Positions 17,852 to 28,553 of a DNA stretch of 64,000 nt are shown here, in pieces (position 1 is the stretch's first letter; each line of letters opens with the position of its first letter). This DNA is from Pedobacter cryoconitis (GTDB lineage: Bacteria; Bacteroidota; Bacteroidia; Sphingobacteriales; Sphingobacteriaceae). The stretch covers positions 283,986 through 347,985 of the forward strand of contig NZ_JACHCG010000003.1 of NCBI RefSeq assembly GCF_014200595.1. The letters run 5' to 3'. The notes beneath the pieces are model-generated. The model did no database searches. It was not told the origin of the DNA and saw nothing but the letters and a program-made list of their open reading frames with translations. Made by a program: the position numbers and the translations under genes.

Positions 17852-18721
17852 CTATTGTTGTTTCTTATCCAATATTAAATAAATAAGATCAGACAAAAGC
17901 TTCGCAGTTATATTAATTAGCGGGGATTCAGACGGGGATTCTAACTTGGAATCAGTATATCTTTTAAACCTGTAAAAATTTATAGCAGCTCTTATTTTAT
18001 CTTTAAATGGGATATTACTTCTGCAAAGTTCACGATAACACATACAAGTATTAACAGGACTGTCTTTACGAAGCTTAACTATTCTGTCCGTCAACCCTCC
18101 TGGCAAATATTCGCAAAAGTACACATCCAGATTAAAGTACCTGAGTTTATATGCACTCAGTCTATTAAAAAACAAAGCTTCCGGACAAAATAATTCCCCA
18201 GGAGTTTCAGGAAAAGGATATTTTTTAAAAATTGATGTACGAATTACCTCCGCCTTATCCCCTTTTTCATGAAATCTATATCTAAAATCTATAGGGCTGC
18301 AATCAATTTTATCATATTTTGGATTTCCTATAGAATTTCCGCCTATAAAACATTTATTGGGTGCGACCCCTGCATATTTCTCATTATCTCTAATATGATG
18401 CCATTCCCGATTTATTTCAGCTAAAGCATGATCCGAAAGGTAATCATCACTATCAACAATAAAAAAGAGCTCTCCTTTCGCTTCTTTAGCACCAGTATTA
18501 ATTGCGATGTGTTTACCTTTGTTGTTTTGTTTGATATACTTTATTTTAAATTTTCGTTCCGTATTAAGAAAACGTCCGATCATCTCTTCTGTACTATCAG
18601 TGCTACCATCATCAACAATAATCCACTCAAAATCATTGAATTTTTGTTTTTGCAAACTGGTGAATAAGCGGCCTAAAAGGTCAGCTCTATTATAAGTTGG
18701 GGTAAATACAGTAATTTGCAT
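17852..18721 (-). CDS. family 2 glycosyltransferase
   Basis: 289 residues, GT-A fold. It begins ITVFTPTYNRADLLGRLF and has VDDGSTDSTEEMI near residue 37 and the metal-binding DxD as VDSDDYL near 91. A late block with FCPEALFFNRL lies near 180. It is an inverting nucleotide-sugar transferase acting at the cytosolic face. Its substrate cannot be read. It lies 3 bases downstream of another family 2 gene. Confidence 0.88.
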   Translation of the reverse strand: MQITVFTPTYNRADLLGRLFTSLQKQKFNDFEWIIVDDGSTDSTEEMIGRFLNTERKFKIKYIKQNNKGKHIAINTGAKEAKGELFFIVDSDDYLSDHALAEINREWHHIRDNEKYAGVAPNKCFIGGNSIGNPKYDKIDCSPIDFRYRFHEKGDKAEVIRTSIFKKYPFPETPGELFCPEALFFNRLSAYKLRYFNLDVYFCEYLPGGLTDRIVKLRKDSPVNTCMCYRELCRSNIPFKDKIRAAINFYRFKRYTDSKLESPSESPLINITAKLLSDLIYLILDKKQQ

Positions 18722-18724
18722 GTT

Positions 18725-19627
18725 TTAATTGATAGGTTTTCGGGTGATTGTTTTTAATAACAATGCCAGCGTACTATTATATATCTTGAATCTATTCTTT
18801 ATTACAACAGATATCCTTTTCCACAATGTACTTTCAGGATATAACAAATATGCTTCAAACAACTGGATCTGACCTGGAGTTAGTTGACTTTTATAAGTTT
18901 GATAGAAGCTTTCTGTTGCTTTATAATGTGTACGATCAATAACCGGAATTTCAGATTTGAATCTTTTTATAAGGCTGAATTCTATATTTGCTGTTACTTT
19001 ATTAGCATGGAACTGACGGTATAACATTAAAGATTTATCAATATATTTAAGTTGTCCAAAGCATATTGCACCTAAAGTGATGAAGTGATCATGCATAGCT
19101 ATAAATTGAGGTACAACATTCAGTTTTTGTTTTAAAGCCAAATTAAACATCAATGAACAACCCTGAATCCCACCATTTAAAAACAATTGTTCTTTAAGCT
19201 CTTTAGGAAAAACATTGGTGATTTTATCATTTATAATTCCTTCATCCCCCCTGTAAGCAAAACCATTACAAAAAACTGCCATTGGTTCTTCAAATTTGTT
19301 ATCAAAACCATTAACCAATAATATAAGTTTATTCTCAAACCATATATCATCCTGATCACAGAAAATAATCAGTTCTGAAGTGGATAATTTCAAAAGATGC
19401 ATAAAATTAGCAGCAGCGTCGTTAAATACGAGGTCATCTTTTACAAGAAAAATCCTATTATCGATGTCTTGATATTTTTTGATTACTTCCAGTGTACTGT
19501 CTTTTGATCCGTCATCATGAATAATAAGTTTCCAGTTCTTATATGTTTGGCCAATTACTGACAATATCTGATTCTCTAAATAGTCAGAGCCATTATACGT
19601 TGCAAGTAATATATCTATTGATTTCAT
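18725..19627 (-). CDS. family 2 glycosyltransferase (rhamnosyltransferase-like)
   Basis: 300 residues, GT-A. Motifs are ILLATYNGSDYLENQI at the N-terminus, IHDDGSKDSTLEVI near 35 and FCDQDDIWFENKL near 89. The CDQDD form with a following W is common in bacterial rhamnosyltransferase-like family 2 enzymes; an RmlD is encoded in this locus, so an L-rhamnose donor is plausible but not shown. Starts 11 bases after the EpsG-like polymerase gene. Confidence 0.86.
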   Translation of the reverse strand: MKSIDILLATYNGSDYLENQILSVIGQTYKNWKLIIHDDGSKDSTLEVIKKYQDIDNRIFLVKDDLVFNDAAANFMHLLKLSTSELIIFCDQDDIWFENKLILLVNGFDNKFEEPMAVFCNGFAYRGDEGIINDKITNVFPKELKEQLFLNGGIQGCSLMFNLALKQKLNVVPQFIAMHDHFITLGAICFGQLKYIDKSLMLYRQFHANKVTANIEFSLIKRFKSEIPVIDRTHYKATESFYQTYKSQLTPGQIQLFEAYLLYPESTLWKRISVVIKNRFKIYNSTLALLLKTITRKPIN

Positions 19628-19638
19628 ATTTAAGGTTA

Positions 19639-20691
19639 TTAGAAGTATGGTCTAATTAATGTTGGGGCAATTAATTTTACTCCATAGTACAGAAAGAAAC
19701 AGTTAAACAAGAAATGCAGCAGAACAAAATAGTATCTGTCTTTTAACCTTTGCAATCCGCTGAGCATGTTCGGAAGCAGAAGAACGCAGAATTGAAAAAA
19801 CAAGTATGAAAATCTTTGCAGAATAGACGCTTGTATAAATAATAAACTAAGCGAAACTCCTACTGCTAATAATCTGTAGTAAATGGCAAGACCGGAATCC
19901 TTTTTTTCAAATTTATTATAATAGATGAAGTAAATAAGCATGATAGATAATCCTATAGCAGAGACAGCTAATCCACCTGCACCGTCTTCATCTAAATACA
20001 TCTGCATATGCTCAGGTACTCCACCTAATGAAAGTAATATTGGAAATGGATTAACAAATATTCCTATCAGACAGAAAAAAGGAATAATCATATAGATATA
20101 CCTATTCTTGAAAAAGTAGCATAGCGGTAATATTACGATCAAGGCAAACGCAGTATTATGAAAAAGCATTGCAACCATAAAACTAAAGAAAAAAGAGAAG
20201 TATCTGCCCCTTATAAAGAAGAATACAGTCCAATAGGCGAATGCACAACTTAGTGCATATCTGATTTGTGTAAAGTCTCTATATAAATAAAAAAAACTCA
20301 GGTAAATTAATAATGCGGTAAATGGAAATTTACTCACTTTATATATCAAAGTATAATTAAGCACCCCAGTAAGCACAGCAACAACAAAAAGCAAGGTATT
20401 GATGTCTCCACCCATCATTAAAATGACCTTGTTTAAAAGCATATATCCTCTTTCAGTATTTCCCTCGTACTTCCCTTCTAAAACTTCTGCCAAGCTATAT
20501 TTATTCCCCGAAAGGAAAATTTCTTCATAACTACCACTATCATTATCAGTCCCTATAGTCCTGAAGGCTGGCAAGGCTATCAAAAAAGCACTAAAAGCAA
20601 CATAAACGATCAGTTTAACGCTTTGATCTTTAAGATAGTCAAAACCGCAAAGTAAGAAGGAAAAAAGAAATACAAGATAATAAATGAGCAT
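19639..20691 (-). CDS. EpsG-like polysaccharide polymerase (Wzy role)
   Basis: 350 residues with about ten hydrophobic helices and few long loops. An early extracytoplasmic loop carries the EpsG-type pattern FRTIGTDNDSGSYEEIF, and a later short loop reads YRDFTQIRYALSCAFAYW, resembling the RxxxA region of the EpsG family. The family polymerises lipid-linked repeat units in the periplasm. It is the only polymerase candidate in the locus and is encoded between transferase genes with the flippase a few genes upstream, which supports a Wzx/Wzy pathway. Confidence 0.82.
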   Translation of the reverse strand: MLIYYLVFLFSFLLCGFDYLKDQSVKLIVYVAFSAFLIALPAFRTIGTDNDSGSYEEIFLSGNKYSLAEVLEGKYEGNTERGYMLLNKVILMMGGDINTLLFVVAVLTGVLNYTLIYKVSKFPFTALLIYLSFFYLYRDFTQIRYALSCAFAYWTVFFFIRGRYFSFFFSFMVAMLFHNTAFALIVILPLCYFFKNRYIYMIIPFFCLIGIFVNPFPILLSLGGVPEHMQMYLDEDGAGGLAVSAIGLSIMLIYFIYYNKFEKKDSGLAIYYRLLAVGVSLSLLFIQASILQRFSYLFFQFCVLLLPNMLSGLQRLKDRYYFVLLHFLFNCFFLYYGVKLIAPTLIRPYF

Positions 20692-20702
20692 TGGCTATAT
20701 AA

Positions 20703-21785
20703 TTAACAATTATCAAGTAAACGAGCTCTTATTGCTATGTTTTTAGATTTATTCTTCAAATCTGCAATAATCAGATTATTCTTTTTGCTTTTCTGAACTT
20801 TAATAGCGGATAATTTAAAGTCATTCATAGCTATATGCTCATAGCCAAGATTATAGAAATCACCTATATTTTCACTCTTTACAATAGGGATCATGCCATA
20901 ATGCATATACTCAATTACTTTTGTAGGGCAAGCTACCCTATTTACAATAATATCATCTCTAAGGATAAATCCATAATGTGCCTTAGCATAATATTCGGCC
21001 AGAGCCTCAGGCGTTACAGAATTAACACTTAGATTTTCATTGATTACTAAACCTTTATCAGTAAGTACCTGAATCATTCTCTCTGGATCACCTGTCAATA
21101 TATCATATTTCACGAAAGGTGATAAATTACTTGAGATCATATCAACCATCAAATCTATATTTTGCCAGGCCTGCAAGTTACCACTATATATTACATTGAT
21201 AACCTCTTCTGAAACTATATCCTGAACAGCATATTTATCATTAATAACATTTGAGGGTAAGATAGGATATGTTATCTGATCCATTTTACAGGCTGGGTAC
21301 TTTTCTTTATAAAAAGCCGACATCACATCCGTTACTGATATAGCCAGATATAATCTTCCAAAAAGATATTTTTCGACGAATCCAAAAAGCATCGCCCTAA
21401 AATTCCGGCCGATGAACTTATTCTCCTCAGGAACTACACCATGTACATCAAGAATTAATCTTTTGTCGGACTTTATAAAAAGCAGACAGGGAAAAACTGG
21501 AAATACATTGTACATAGAGTGAAAATAAACAAACTTACTCTTTGCCAATAACCTGACTATAAAGAAAAAATGCAGGAATAAATTACATCTATATTGAACA
21601 GCATTTTCGGAAATGATATGTATTTCTTTTTTTTTATAAAACCGATGAGAAACGGATAAATAAGTTCTTCTGTCTGCCGAAAAATGTTTATCAATAGCCA
21701 TTACCCGCTGAGACATCCCCTCTTTTATTGTATTCTCATCAGGATAATTTGCTACAAAAACTATATTGCTATCCTCTTTTGCCAT
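20703..21785 (-). CDS. glycosyltransferase, GT4-like, divergent
   Basis: 360 residues with a GT-B look. The N-terminal half has [16 protein letters not shown] and a [12 protein letters not shown] segment typical of glycosyl-4-like domains. The C-terminal half has [20 protein letters not shown] near 197 and [17 protein letters not shown] near 290, replacing the usual EGFG block. The match is weaker than for the other family 4 genes here. Its 5' end overlaps the wecB gene by 17 bases, so it is translated from the same message. Confidence 0.75.
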   Translation of the reverse strand: MAKEDSNIVFVANYPDENTIKEGMSQRVMAIDKHFSADRRTYLSVSHRFYKKKEIHIISENAVQYRCNLFLHFFFIVRLLAKSKFVYFHSMYNVFPVFPCLLFIKSDKRLILDVHGVVPEENKFIGRNFRAMLFGFVEKYLFGRLYLAISVTDVMSAFYKEKYPACKMDQITYPILPSNVINDKYAVQDIVSEEVINVIYSGNLQAWQNIDLMVDMISSNLSPFVKYDILTGDPERMIQVLTDKGLVINENLSVNSVTPEALAEYYAKAHYGFILRDDIIVNRVACPTKVIEYMHYGMIPIVKSENIGDFYNLGYEHIAMNDFKLSAIKVQKSKKNNLIIADLKNKSKNIAIRARLLDNC

Positions 21786-22893
21786 CTTTTAATGCATTTA
21801 TAATTTTCTGTGCAGCAGTTCCGTCTCCATAAGGGTTATGTGCTTTGCTCATTTCATTGTAAGTATCTTCTTCTCTAAGTAACTTATTTGCCTCTTCTAC
21901 GATAACGTCGAAGTTCGTACCTACCAGCTTTACAGTTCCTGCCTCAACTGCTTCAGGTCTTTCCGTATTATTTCTCATGACCAGAACTGGCTTACCCAAG
22001 CTAGGTGCTTCTTCCTGTACCCCTCCACTATCTGTAATAATAAAATAAGATTTAGCCATTAACCATGAGAAAGCAGGATAACCAAGCGGATCAATTAGAT
22101 GAACATTTGTTATTCCACCCAGAATTTCATTTACTGGTTTCTGAACATTAGGATTAAGGTGCACCGGATAGATTACTTCTACGTTTTTATCCTCAGCGAT
22201 CAATTTCAGTGCATTACAAATATTAATAAAACCGTCACCAAAATTCTCTCTTCTGTGACCAGTAACCAGAATTACTCTCTTACCTGGAGTCAATATTGAT
22301 TTTAAATGAATAATCTCTTGATCATCATATCCTTTTAACTTCTCCTGAGCAATGAATAATGCATCTATAACTGTATTACCAGTAACATAAATATTTTGAA
22401 CATCAATATTTTCACGTACCAGATTCTGTCTTGAAGTTTCTGTCGGTGCAAAATGAAGATCAGCTATACGCCCTGTTAACTGCCGATTCATTTCTTCAGG
22501 AAACGGCGATTGCTTATTAAAAGTTCTTAAACCAGCTTCAATATGGCAAACTTTCGCTTGACTATAAAATGCAGCCATAGCTGCGGCCATAGACGTTGTT
22601 GTATCTCCGTGTACCAATACATAATCAGGAACAAAATTTTCTAAGATAGGTTTCATGCCCATGATAATATCTCCAGTCAGCTGAAATAAATTCTGCCCGG
22701 GCTTCATTAGATTCAAATCGTAATCAGGTTGGATTTCAAAGAATGTTAGTACCTGATCCAGCATTTCACGATGCTGCGCAGTTACACAGATCTTCAAATT
22801 AAATAAATCTGGAAACTTCTGAAACTCTTTAACGATAGGAGCCATTTTTATGGCTTCCGGCCTGGTTCCAAAAACAATTAGTACCTTAATCAT
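21769..22893 (-). CDS. wecB: UDP-N-acetylglucosamine 2-epimerase (non-hydrolysing)
   Basis: 374 residues, the normal WecB length. Signature blocks are [18 protein letters not shown] at the N-terminus, [12 protein letters not shown] near 39, [16 protein letters not shown] near 95, [20 protein letters not shown] near 117, and [19 protein letters not shown] near 288. It interconverts UDP-GlcNAc and UDP-ManNAc in the cytosol. No UDP-ManNAc dehydrogenase is encoded nearby, so ManNAc itself or a derivative made elsewhere may enter the polymer. Confidence 0.95.
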   Translation of the reverse strand: MIKVLIVFGTRPEAIKMAPIVKEFQKFPDLFNLKICVTAQHREMLDQVLTFFEIQPDYDLNLMKPGQNLFQLTGDIIMGMKPILENFVPDYVLVHGDTTTSMAAAMAAFYSQAKVCHIEAGLRTFNKQSPFPEEMNRQLTGRIADLHFAPTETSRQNLVRENIDVQNIYVTGNTVIDALFIAQEKLKGYDDQEIIHLKSILTPGKRVILVTGHRRENFGDGFINICNALKLIAEDKNVEVIYPVHLNPNVQKPVNEILGGITNVHLIDPLGYPAFSWLMAKSYFIITDSGGVQEEAPSLGKPVLVMRNNTERPEAVEAGTVKLVGTNFDVIVEEANKLLREEDTYNEMSKAHNPYGDGTAAQKIINALKDGKRG

Positions 22894-22900
22894 GTAATTT

Positions 22901-24079
22901 TTATTTATATTTTCGTAACGTACTTATTAATAATTTATCCCATTCAGGATATATAGCATCAATATCATATTGATATGACTTTTGCTGGGCTTCAGCAGCT
23001 ATACTGCTGCGGAGTTGCTGATCATCCATCAGCAAAGATAGTTTTCTTATGTAATCAGTCTGATCAAAAGCAGCAATGACAAAGCCATTGACCTTGTCAT
23101 CAATAATATCATTTAACGATTTATAGCTGTTATAAGCAAAAGGAACACACCCCCATTGCATCCCTTCTATAAGAACCATACCAAATCCTTCAAAATCCGA
23201 GGTTAAGCAAACAATATCCGAACTTTCGTAGAAGCTACCCACTTGACTATGATAACCCTCAAATTTGACATTTCTAAGCCCTAATGCCTCACACTGTGCC
23301 TGTAACGTCCCTTTATCTTCACCATCTCCAACAAGAACCAGGTTCCAGTCAGGATATTTTGATTCAAGACCAGCCCAAATATCAATTAACCGATCCACTC
23401 TTTTTTGTGAATTCAATAAGCGACCAACATAAAGGATCTGTTTTTTCTTATGATTAAGTACAGTATTTAAGTCAATATCAGTTCTTTCAAAGCAATTTGG
23501 AATGGTAACTAATTTTTCACCATCAATACCAGCGAGTGTTCTGAAATCCTCCTTAAAAGAGTCAGATAATAAAACAAATGAGCTACTTAACTGATAAAGA
23601 TCAAATGCCTTCTTTTTTATTTTATACTGTTGATATCTGGAAAAAACAGGCCATATAACCCATTTAATTAATCTTTTATAGAATGTCCCATGATTTAATG
23701 AAGATTTTAAACTTCTGTCGAAACAGTCAGGAGCATTATGGAACACAGTAATCACAGGAATAAGCAACCTGTGCTTTGCTTTCATTAATAGTTCAAAAAC
23801 ATCCCAATAAATCCCTTGATTAATTATGATATCAATTTTTTCCTTTTGAATAACTTGAAGTAGAAAATCAACATTATCAGCAGAATCAATATCACCGTTT
23901 GGAAAAACATGACATTTTAGATGGTTAGTTTTTACGTTAGCTACCACTTGCTGGTTGTCAGAAGCAGAAAGTGTATGTACACCATGCCCCCTACCAATAA
24001 AATACTCTGCCAGTATCGTTGTAATTTTTTCAACCCCTCCAAAAGCGGGATAAGTCTTCAAAAGAAAAATTATGTTCAT
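22901..24079 (-). CDS. family 4 glycosyltransferase
   Basis: 392 residues, GT-B. The N-terminus reads [20 protein letters not shown], with the GG(V/A)E acceptor motif. The C-terminal domain has [18 protein letters not shown] near 213 and [20 protein letters not shown] near 290. The ATG overlaps the stop of the upstream family 2 gene by four bases (ATGA). Donor and acceptor are unknown. Confidence 0.88.
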   Translation of the reverse strand: MNIIFLLKTYPAFGGVEKITTILAEYFIGRGHGVHTLSASDNQQVVANVKTNHLKCHVFPNGDIDSADNVDFLLQVIQKEKIDIIINQGIYWDVFELLMKAKHRLLIPVITVFHNAPDCFDRSLKSSLNHGTFYKRLIKWVIWPVFSRYQQYKIKKKAFDLYQLSSSFVLLSDSFKEDFRTLAGIDGEKLVTIPNCFERTDIDLNTVLNHKKKQILYVGRLLNSQKRVDRLIDIWAGLESKYPDWNLVLVGDGEDKGTLQAQCEALGLRNVKFEGYHSQVGSFYESSDIVCLTSDFEGFGMVLIEGMQWGCVPFAYNSYKSLNDIIDDKVNGFVIAAFDQTDYIRKLSLLMDDQQLRSSIAAEAQQKSYQYDIDAIYPEWDKLLISTLRKYK

Positions 24080-24999
24080 GTTTTAAAGAGTCTTTTGATA
24101 TTTCTTTTTATTGAAATCGGTACTAAAACTTTTATTCCCCTATAAGGACTCTGATGGGGTAAATGTGAAACTTTAAAGCGTGATCTGATAAATTTAAAAT
24201 AATTAGAAATCGAAGGATTTAAAAAATAACCCTGATATTTAATAAGCATTCTGATATAGTTTATATCTTCATTATCAAAAAAAGAACCATAATCCTCCAA
24301 GACAATCTCAAGTATCTTTTTATAAGAGGTTACCTGCTTAGCCATGTCACTTTTTACAGTTACGCCAGCATTTTCCCGATAGATATATCCCGGCTCATTT
24401 ATGAAAAATACCTGATCACATAAACTATTTCGGCCAACATGTTGTAAGGTGTCAGCATGATTACCCAGATCAGATCTGAATTCTGGCATGGCATTGAGTA
24501 AGCCCTTAGAATACCCGTTATCCCAAAAATGTATCTGTGTTCTTATATCAGATTTAATAAATTTCTGATCTCTGTACCTATAATTGTCATGCTCAGTAAG
24601 TATACTCCCTTTTAATTTCAAAGAGTTTGTAATGATCATAAATCTATCTTCACAATTAAGACCATTTGCCAGGATAAATTCTGTTTGCTTTGCAAGCATA
24701 TCGACATGAATCATATCATCGCCTGCAACAAGATGTATCATATCCCCAGATGGCTTCTTATAAAGAGCATTTATATTTCCAAATATACCCAGATTGATTT
24801 CGTTTTGATAAGGCTTAACCAAGTCCGGATACATAGCAGCATATTCTAATAAAATCTCAAATGTATTGTCCTTAGAACAATCATCTGCAATTATAATTTC
24901 ATAAGGAGCAGATGACTGTCCGATAATTGAGTCAAGACACTCTCTGATAAGCTCTTCCTGGTTATAGGAAATTACGAGAACTGAATGTTTAATCTTCAT
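24076..24999 (-). CDS. family 2 glycosyltransferase
   Basis: 307 residues, GT-A. It opens HSVLVISYNQEELIRECLDS, followed by IIADDCSKDNTFEIL near 35 and VAGDDMIHVD near 92, where GDD takes the DxD position. The ADDCSKDNT form is common in family 2 enzymes of capsule loci. It overlaps the flippase gene upstream by 11 bases and the family 4 gene downstream by 4, so it sits in a tightly coupled block. Confidence 0.87.
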   Translation of the reverse strand: MKIKHSVLVISYNQEELIRECLDSIIGQSSAPYEIIIADDCSKDNTFEILLEYAAMYPDLVKPYQNEINLGIFGNINALYKKPSGDMIHLVAGDDMIHVDMLAKQTEFILANGLNCEDRFMIITNSLKLKGSILTEHDNYRYRDQKFIKSDIRTQIHFWDNGYSKGLLNAMPEFRSDLGNHADTLQHVGRNSLCDQVFFINEPGYIYRENAGVTVKSDMAKQVTSYKKILEIVLEDYGSFFDNEDINYIRMLIKYQGYFLNPSISNYFKFIRSRFKVSHLPHQSPYRGIKVLVPISIKRNIKRLFKT

Positions 25000-26497
25000 C
25001 TTTTGTCTTGCTAAATTTACTCTTTATAAGCTCCTGGATCCCCATTCTCTTATCTAATTCCTTGTATGAATACCCTATACTTAAAAGTATCAAAATAACA
25101 TTAAACAGGTAGCTCCAAAAATTATAGCCAACAAAAGTTACTATAGCAAAAGCAATTAAACACATACTTTCCTGAACTAAGAAATTTCGGAGAAAGTTAG
25201 CGGAAAATCGGAAATTATACTTTTTATAAACTATAGTATATATTAAAAGCGTATAAAAGATATATACAAATATAAATGCAATCCCAATCCCCTTTAATCC
25301 CAGATAATGATAGCCTATAATATTAAATACCAATAACATTACATTTGCAGTGAGTTCTGTATAAAAGAACATTTTTGTATCTCCTTTGGCCAGAATAATA
25401 AATGCCAGTGACCAGGATGTTGCCTTGAGCAGCATTCCTAATACAACATACTGTATAAGCCCCATTACAGGAACAAATTTGGAAGAAAGTAAAATATGTA
25501 TTACCAGTGGGGTTGATGTAATCAGGACAAGTAAAATTGGGGTCATGATTAACAGTGCAATTTCAGCCTGTTGATTCACAATCTCTTTAACTTTGAAATT
25601 ATCCTTATTTACCGCTGATAATCTTGGAAAATAATCAGTTCCCATAGCAGCAAATATTAACCCGACATACTGTGTAGTTAATCCCCATCCCGCCTGATAA
25701 AGCCCAACCATTTCTGTCCCTCCATTTCTGGAGATATATAAGTTCATGACATAAGCAACAAGACTGGTAATTAATCCTGTAAAAACAAGTGCAACACCAA
25801 TTTTTATCATAGATTTAATCTCACTCACAGTTTGCTTAATACTTACCGTTACAGGAACTACATCGACCTTCTTAATAAAATAATAAGAAAAGAGGAAAGT
25901 TGTGACTGCCGTAATGATAATCGAAGGAACAATTCCTCTGGTTCCCCAAAAATAAAACAACGGAATTGCCGATATTAAACCTGCTGTAGAACCTATTACT
26001 GAAGATTTTGCAAGATCCTGTAGTCTTCTCGCTCCTTGAAGAATAGCATTTAATCCACTACTCACCGTATTGAGAAATAAAGTAACCGACAACCAAATAA
26101 AAGACCACGTATATTCACTGTTTCCAAACGTCCATTTACTAAGTAAGGGCGCGAATAATAATGTAAATACAGCACCAATCAAACCTGTAACCAGCAAACA
26201 GCGTTTGACTATGATTATAGTCCGGCTGATTTTTTCTATCTCTCCATCATTGTACGCCTGAGAAACATCTCTTACACTACTATAATTTATTCCAAGTCCT
26301 GTTATCTGATTAATTAGCGTGGTAGTAGATTGGAACAATGTAGAAAGACCAACACCTGCTGGCCCTAATAAGACGGCTATAAATTTTACTCTTACTATGC
26401 TTATAAGCGTTTGAAATACTTGTACACTTCCAAATATTGCAGTGCTTTTAATAATACTTCTGTACGATTTCTTATCTTCTTGTTCATCCACCTTCAA
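24989..26497 (-). CDS. Wzx-type lipid-linked repeat-unit flippase
   Basis: 502 residues, with 12 to 14 membrane helices through nearly the whole length. The N-terminus has SVQVFQTLISIVRVKFIAVL and LLGPAGVGLSTLFQSTTTLI, the form typical of the O-antigen translocase (MOP/PST) family in Bacteroidota. It should flip undecaprenyl-linked repeat units to the periplasm for the EpsG-like polymerase. Starts 4 bases after the aminotransferase stop. Confidence 0.9.
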   Translation of the reverse strand: MKVDEQEDKKSYRSIIKSTAIFGSVQVFQTLISIVRVKFIAVLLGPAGVGLSTLFQSTTTLINQITGLGINYSSVRDVSQAYNDGEIEKISRTIIIVKRCLLVTGLIGAVFTLLFAPLLSKWTFGNSEYTWSFIWLSVTLFLNTVSSGLNAILQGARRLQDLAKSSVIGSTAGLISAIPLFYFWGTRGIVPSIIITAVTTFLFSYYFIKKVDVVPVTVSIKQTVSEIKSMIKIGVALVFTGLITSLVAYVMNLYISRNGGTEMVGLYQAGWGLTTQYVGLIFAAMGTDYFPRLSAVNKDNFKVKEIVNQQAEIALLIMTPILLVLITSTPLVIHILLSSKFVPVMGLIQYVVLGMLLKATSWSLAFIILAKGDTKMFFYTELTANVMLLVFNIIGYHYLGLKGIGIAFIFVYIFYTLLIYTIVYKKYNFRFSANFLRNFLVQESMCLIAFAIVTFVGYNFWSYLFNVILILLSIGYSYKELDKRMGIQELIKSKFSKTKDED

Positions 26498-26501
26498 AAT
26501 T

Positions 26502-27599
26502 CTAATATTTATTAATCACAGTAATGATTGTATCCACTTCTTCACTGCTCATAACAGAGCTGATTGGCAATGATAAAACTTCATCATGTATTTTTTCAGA
26601 AATTGGAAAAGATAAGTGATTTAATTCTTTGTAAGCCGCCTGCTTATGTGGAGGAGTAGGATAATGAATAAGAGTTTGAATTCCGTTCTCAGAAAGATAA
26701 TTTTGAAGTTCTTCTCTGTTATGAGTTCTTATTACGAATAAATGCCAGACATGTGCAGAATCTGAGGTTAATAAAGGCAAGGTAATCTTAGCATTATTAA
26801 TTTCATTAAGATAGCGCGAAGCAACTTGTCGCTTTACTGCTGTTTCTTCATCCAGCTTTTGTAATTTAACCCCAAGCAAAGCCGCCTGCAATTCATCAAG
26901 ACGACTATTCACACCTTTAAATTTATTTTCATATTTGACATGAGAACCGTAGTTCGACAACGCTCTGAGCGTATCATCCAGTAATTCATCATTCGTTGTA
27001 ATTGCACCACCATCGCCCAAAGCACCTAAATTCTTACCTGGATAAAAGCTAAATCCAGAAGCATCTCCAAAACTTCCTGCGCGTTTTCCGTTTATAGTTG
27101 CGCCATGAGCCTGAGCACAATCCTCAATAACTTTTAGCTTATGCTTTTTAGCGATTTCCATAATACGCTCCATATCACATAACTGGCCATATAAATGCAC
27201 AGGTAAAATTGCAACTGTTCTTGGAGTAATGTATTTTTCGATTAAATCCGGATTCAGGTTATAAGTCTCCAAATCAGGCTCAACTAATACAGGTACCAAA
27301 TTATTAGCAGATATAGCCAGTACACTCGCGATATAAGTATTTGCAGGAACGATGATCTCATCGCCATCTTTAAAATAGCCCAATTCTTTATATGCTCTTA
27401 TGATTAAGATCAGTGCATCCAGCCCATTAGCTACCCCAATTGCATATTTAGTCCCACAGTAAGCAGCAAACTCAGTTTCAAATTTTTTCAATTCAGATCC
27501 CAGAATGTACCAACCCGAATCTAAAACTCTTTCGAAAGCTTGTTTTAAATCTTCTTTATGTTGCTTGTTGATTTTTTGTAAGTCTAAAAACTTTATCAT
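26502..27599 (-). CDS. sugar aminotransferase, DegT/DnrJ/EryC1 family (FdtB/QdtB-like)
   Basis: 365 residues. The family N-terminus [34 protein letters not shown] near 57, [16 protein letters not shown] near 132, [17 protein letters not shown] near 157 and the PLP lysine region [17 protein letters not shown] near 185 (Lys in the PGKNLG motif) are all present. With FdtA-like isomerases and an acetyltransferase in the next genes it should transfer an amino group from glutamate to a 3-keto-6-deoxy-dTDP-hexose. Its ATG overlaps the acetyltransferase stop by four bases. Confidence 0.9.
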   Translation of the reverse strand: MIKFLDLQKINKQHKEDLKQAFERVLDSGWYILGSELKKFETEFAAYCGTKYAIGVANGLDALILIIRAYKELGYFKDGDEIIVPANTYIASVLAISANNLVPVLVEPDLETYNLNPDLIEKYITPRTVAILPVHLYGQLCDMERIMEIAKKHKLKVIEDCAQAHGATINGKRAGSFGDASGFSFYPGKNLGALGDGGAITTNDELLDDTLRALSNYGSHVKYENKFKGVNSRLDELQAALLGVKLQKLDEETAVKRQVASRYLNEINNAKITLPLLTSDSAHVWHLFVIRTHNREELQNYLSENGIQTLIHYPTPPHKQAAYKELNHLSFPISEKIHDEVLSLPISSVMSSEEVDTIITVINKY

Positions 27600-28147
27600 T
27601 TTTTAGTTAATTTAAATTTTTCCAATTTGTATTGTGCACCGCTTTTTTTATCAACCAGATCAAGACCAAGTATTACACCTTTATCAGTGATATAACCTTT
27701 ATGCACCGCTGGGTTTCCGTACCATATTGTAAAAGAAGGTATACTTTTTGACACTAGGCTTCCAGCTCCGATAAATGAATACTCGCCAATCTCTATACCT
27801 GCAATCACAGTCGCATTGGCACCTATCGTAGCCCCTTTTTTCACTATAGTTCTAGTGAGTTTCCAATCTTCGGATTTTGATCTTGGTACAAGATCATTTG
27901 TAAAAGTGACATTAGGTCCAATAAAGACATTATCTTCAATAGTAACGCCATCCCAGAGCTGAACGCCCGATTTCACAGTTACATTATTTCCAACTATCAC
28001 ATCATTTTCAATCAGACAATGTGAACATATATTACAGTTTTCTCCAATTCTCGCTCCTTTAAGAACAACACAGAATTGCCATACGTTCGTATTTGCACCA
28101 ATATCTTCTGTCTGGACATCTGTAGTAGGATGAATTCTATTCTTCAT
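27596..28147 (-). CDS. hexapeptide-repeat sugar N-acetyltransferase (FdtC/QdtC-like)
   Basis: 183 residues from the ATG at 28147 ([17 protein letters not shown]); a longer frame opens at 28171. Left-handed beta-helix hexapeptides run from about 15 to 135 ([37 protein letters not shown]). The catalytic His may lie in this coil region. A C-terminal extension follows [13 protein letters not shown]. Such enzymes acetylate dTDP-3-amino-3,6-dideoxyhexoses in the FdtA-FdtB-FdtC order seen here. The 5' end overlaps the FdtA-like gene by 11 bases (35 if the longer start is used). Confidence 0.87.
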   Translation of the reverse strand: MKNRIHPTTDVQTEDIGANTNVWQFCVVLKGARIGENCNICSHCLIENDVIVGNNVTVKSGVQLWDGVTIEDNVFIGPNVTFTNDLVPRSKSEDWKLTRTIVKKGATIGANATVIAGIEIGEYSFIGAGSLVSKSIPSFTIWYGNPAVHKGYITDKGVILGLDLVDKKSGAQYKLEKFKLTKK

Positions 28148-28553
28148 CAATAAATTCTTTAAAACTATCAAAACTTCTTATATAATCATTTTCATCATAC
28201 GGAAGTGATGCGAGTACCAATAAAACAGCTCCGGATGAAAAATTCTCCAACTCTCTCCAGATTCCAGGAGTTACATATAACCCGTAATTTGGTCTGTTAA
28301 GTGTAATAGTCTTCTTATTTTTTCCATCATTGATAACAATATCAAAACTACCACTGGCAGCGACAATCAACTGGTATAAATTCCGGTGTGCATGCCCTCC
28401 TCTTGTTTCTCCTCCAGGAACATCATACAGATAATAAACTCTTTTAATACTAAATGGTATTTCGTCAGTATTATTGATGGCAGTTATATTACCTGATCTA
28501 TTTAAAATCTTGGGTAATTCCAATACATTACAATTAAATACAGATGCTTTCAT
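28137..28553 (-). CDS. dTDP-4-keto-6-deoxyhexose 3,4-ketoisomerase (FdtA/QdtA-like cupin)
   Basis: 138 residues, a single cupin domain. The conserved segment YYLYDVPGGETRGGHAHR holds the paired His54 and His56 that are the active-site histidines in FdtA/QdtA. NYGLYVTPGIWRELENF closes the pocket. The enzyme moves the keto group from C4 to C3 so that the downstream aminotransferase can act. It is the likely active member of a tandem pair: its neighbour at 28553 is a clear paralogue with a changed His motif. The two frames abut, sharing base 28553. Confidence 0.9.
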   Translation of the reverse strand: MKASVFNCNVLELPKILNRSGNITAINNTDEIPFSIKRVYYLYDVPGGETRGGHAHRNLYQLIVAASGSFDIVINDGKNKKTITLNRPNYGLYVTPGIWRELENFSSGAVLLVLASLPYDENDYIRSFDSFKEFIDEE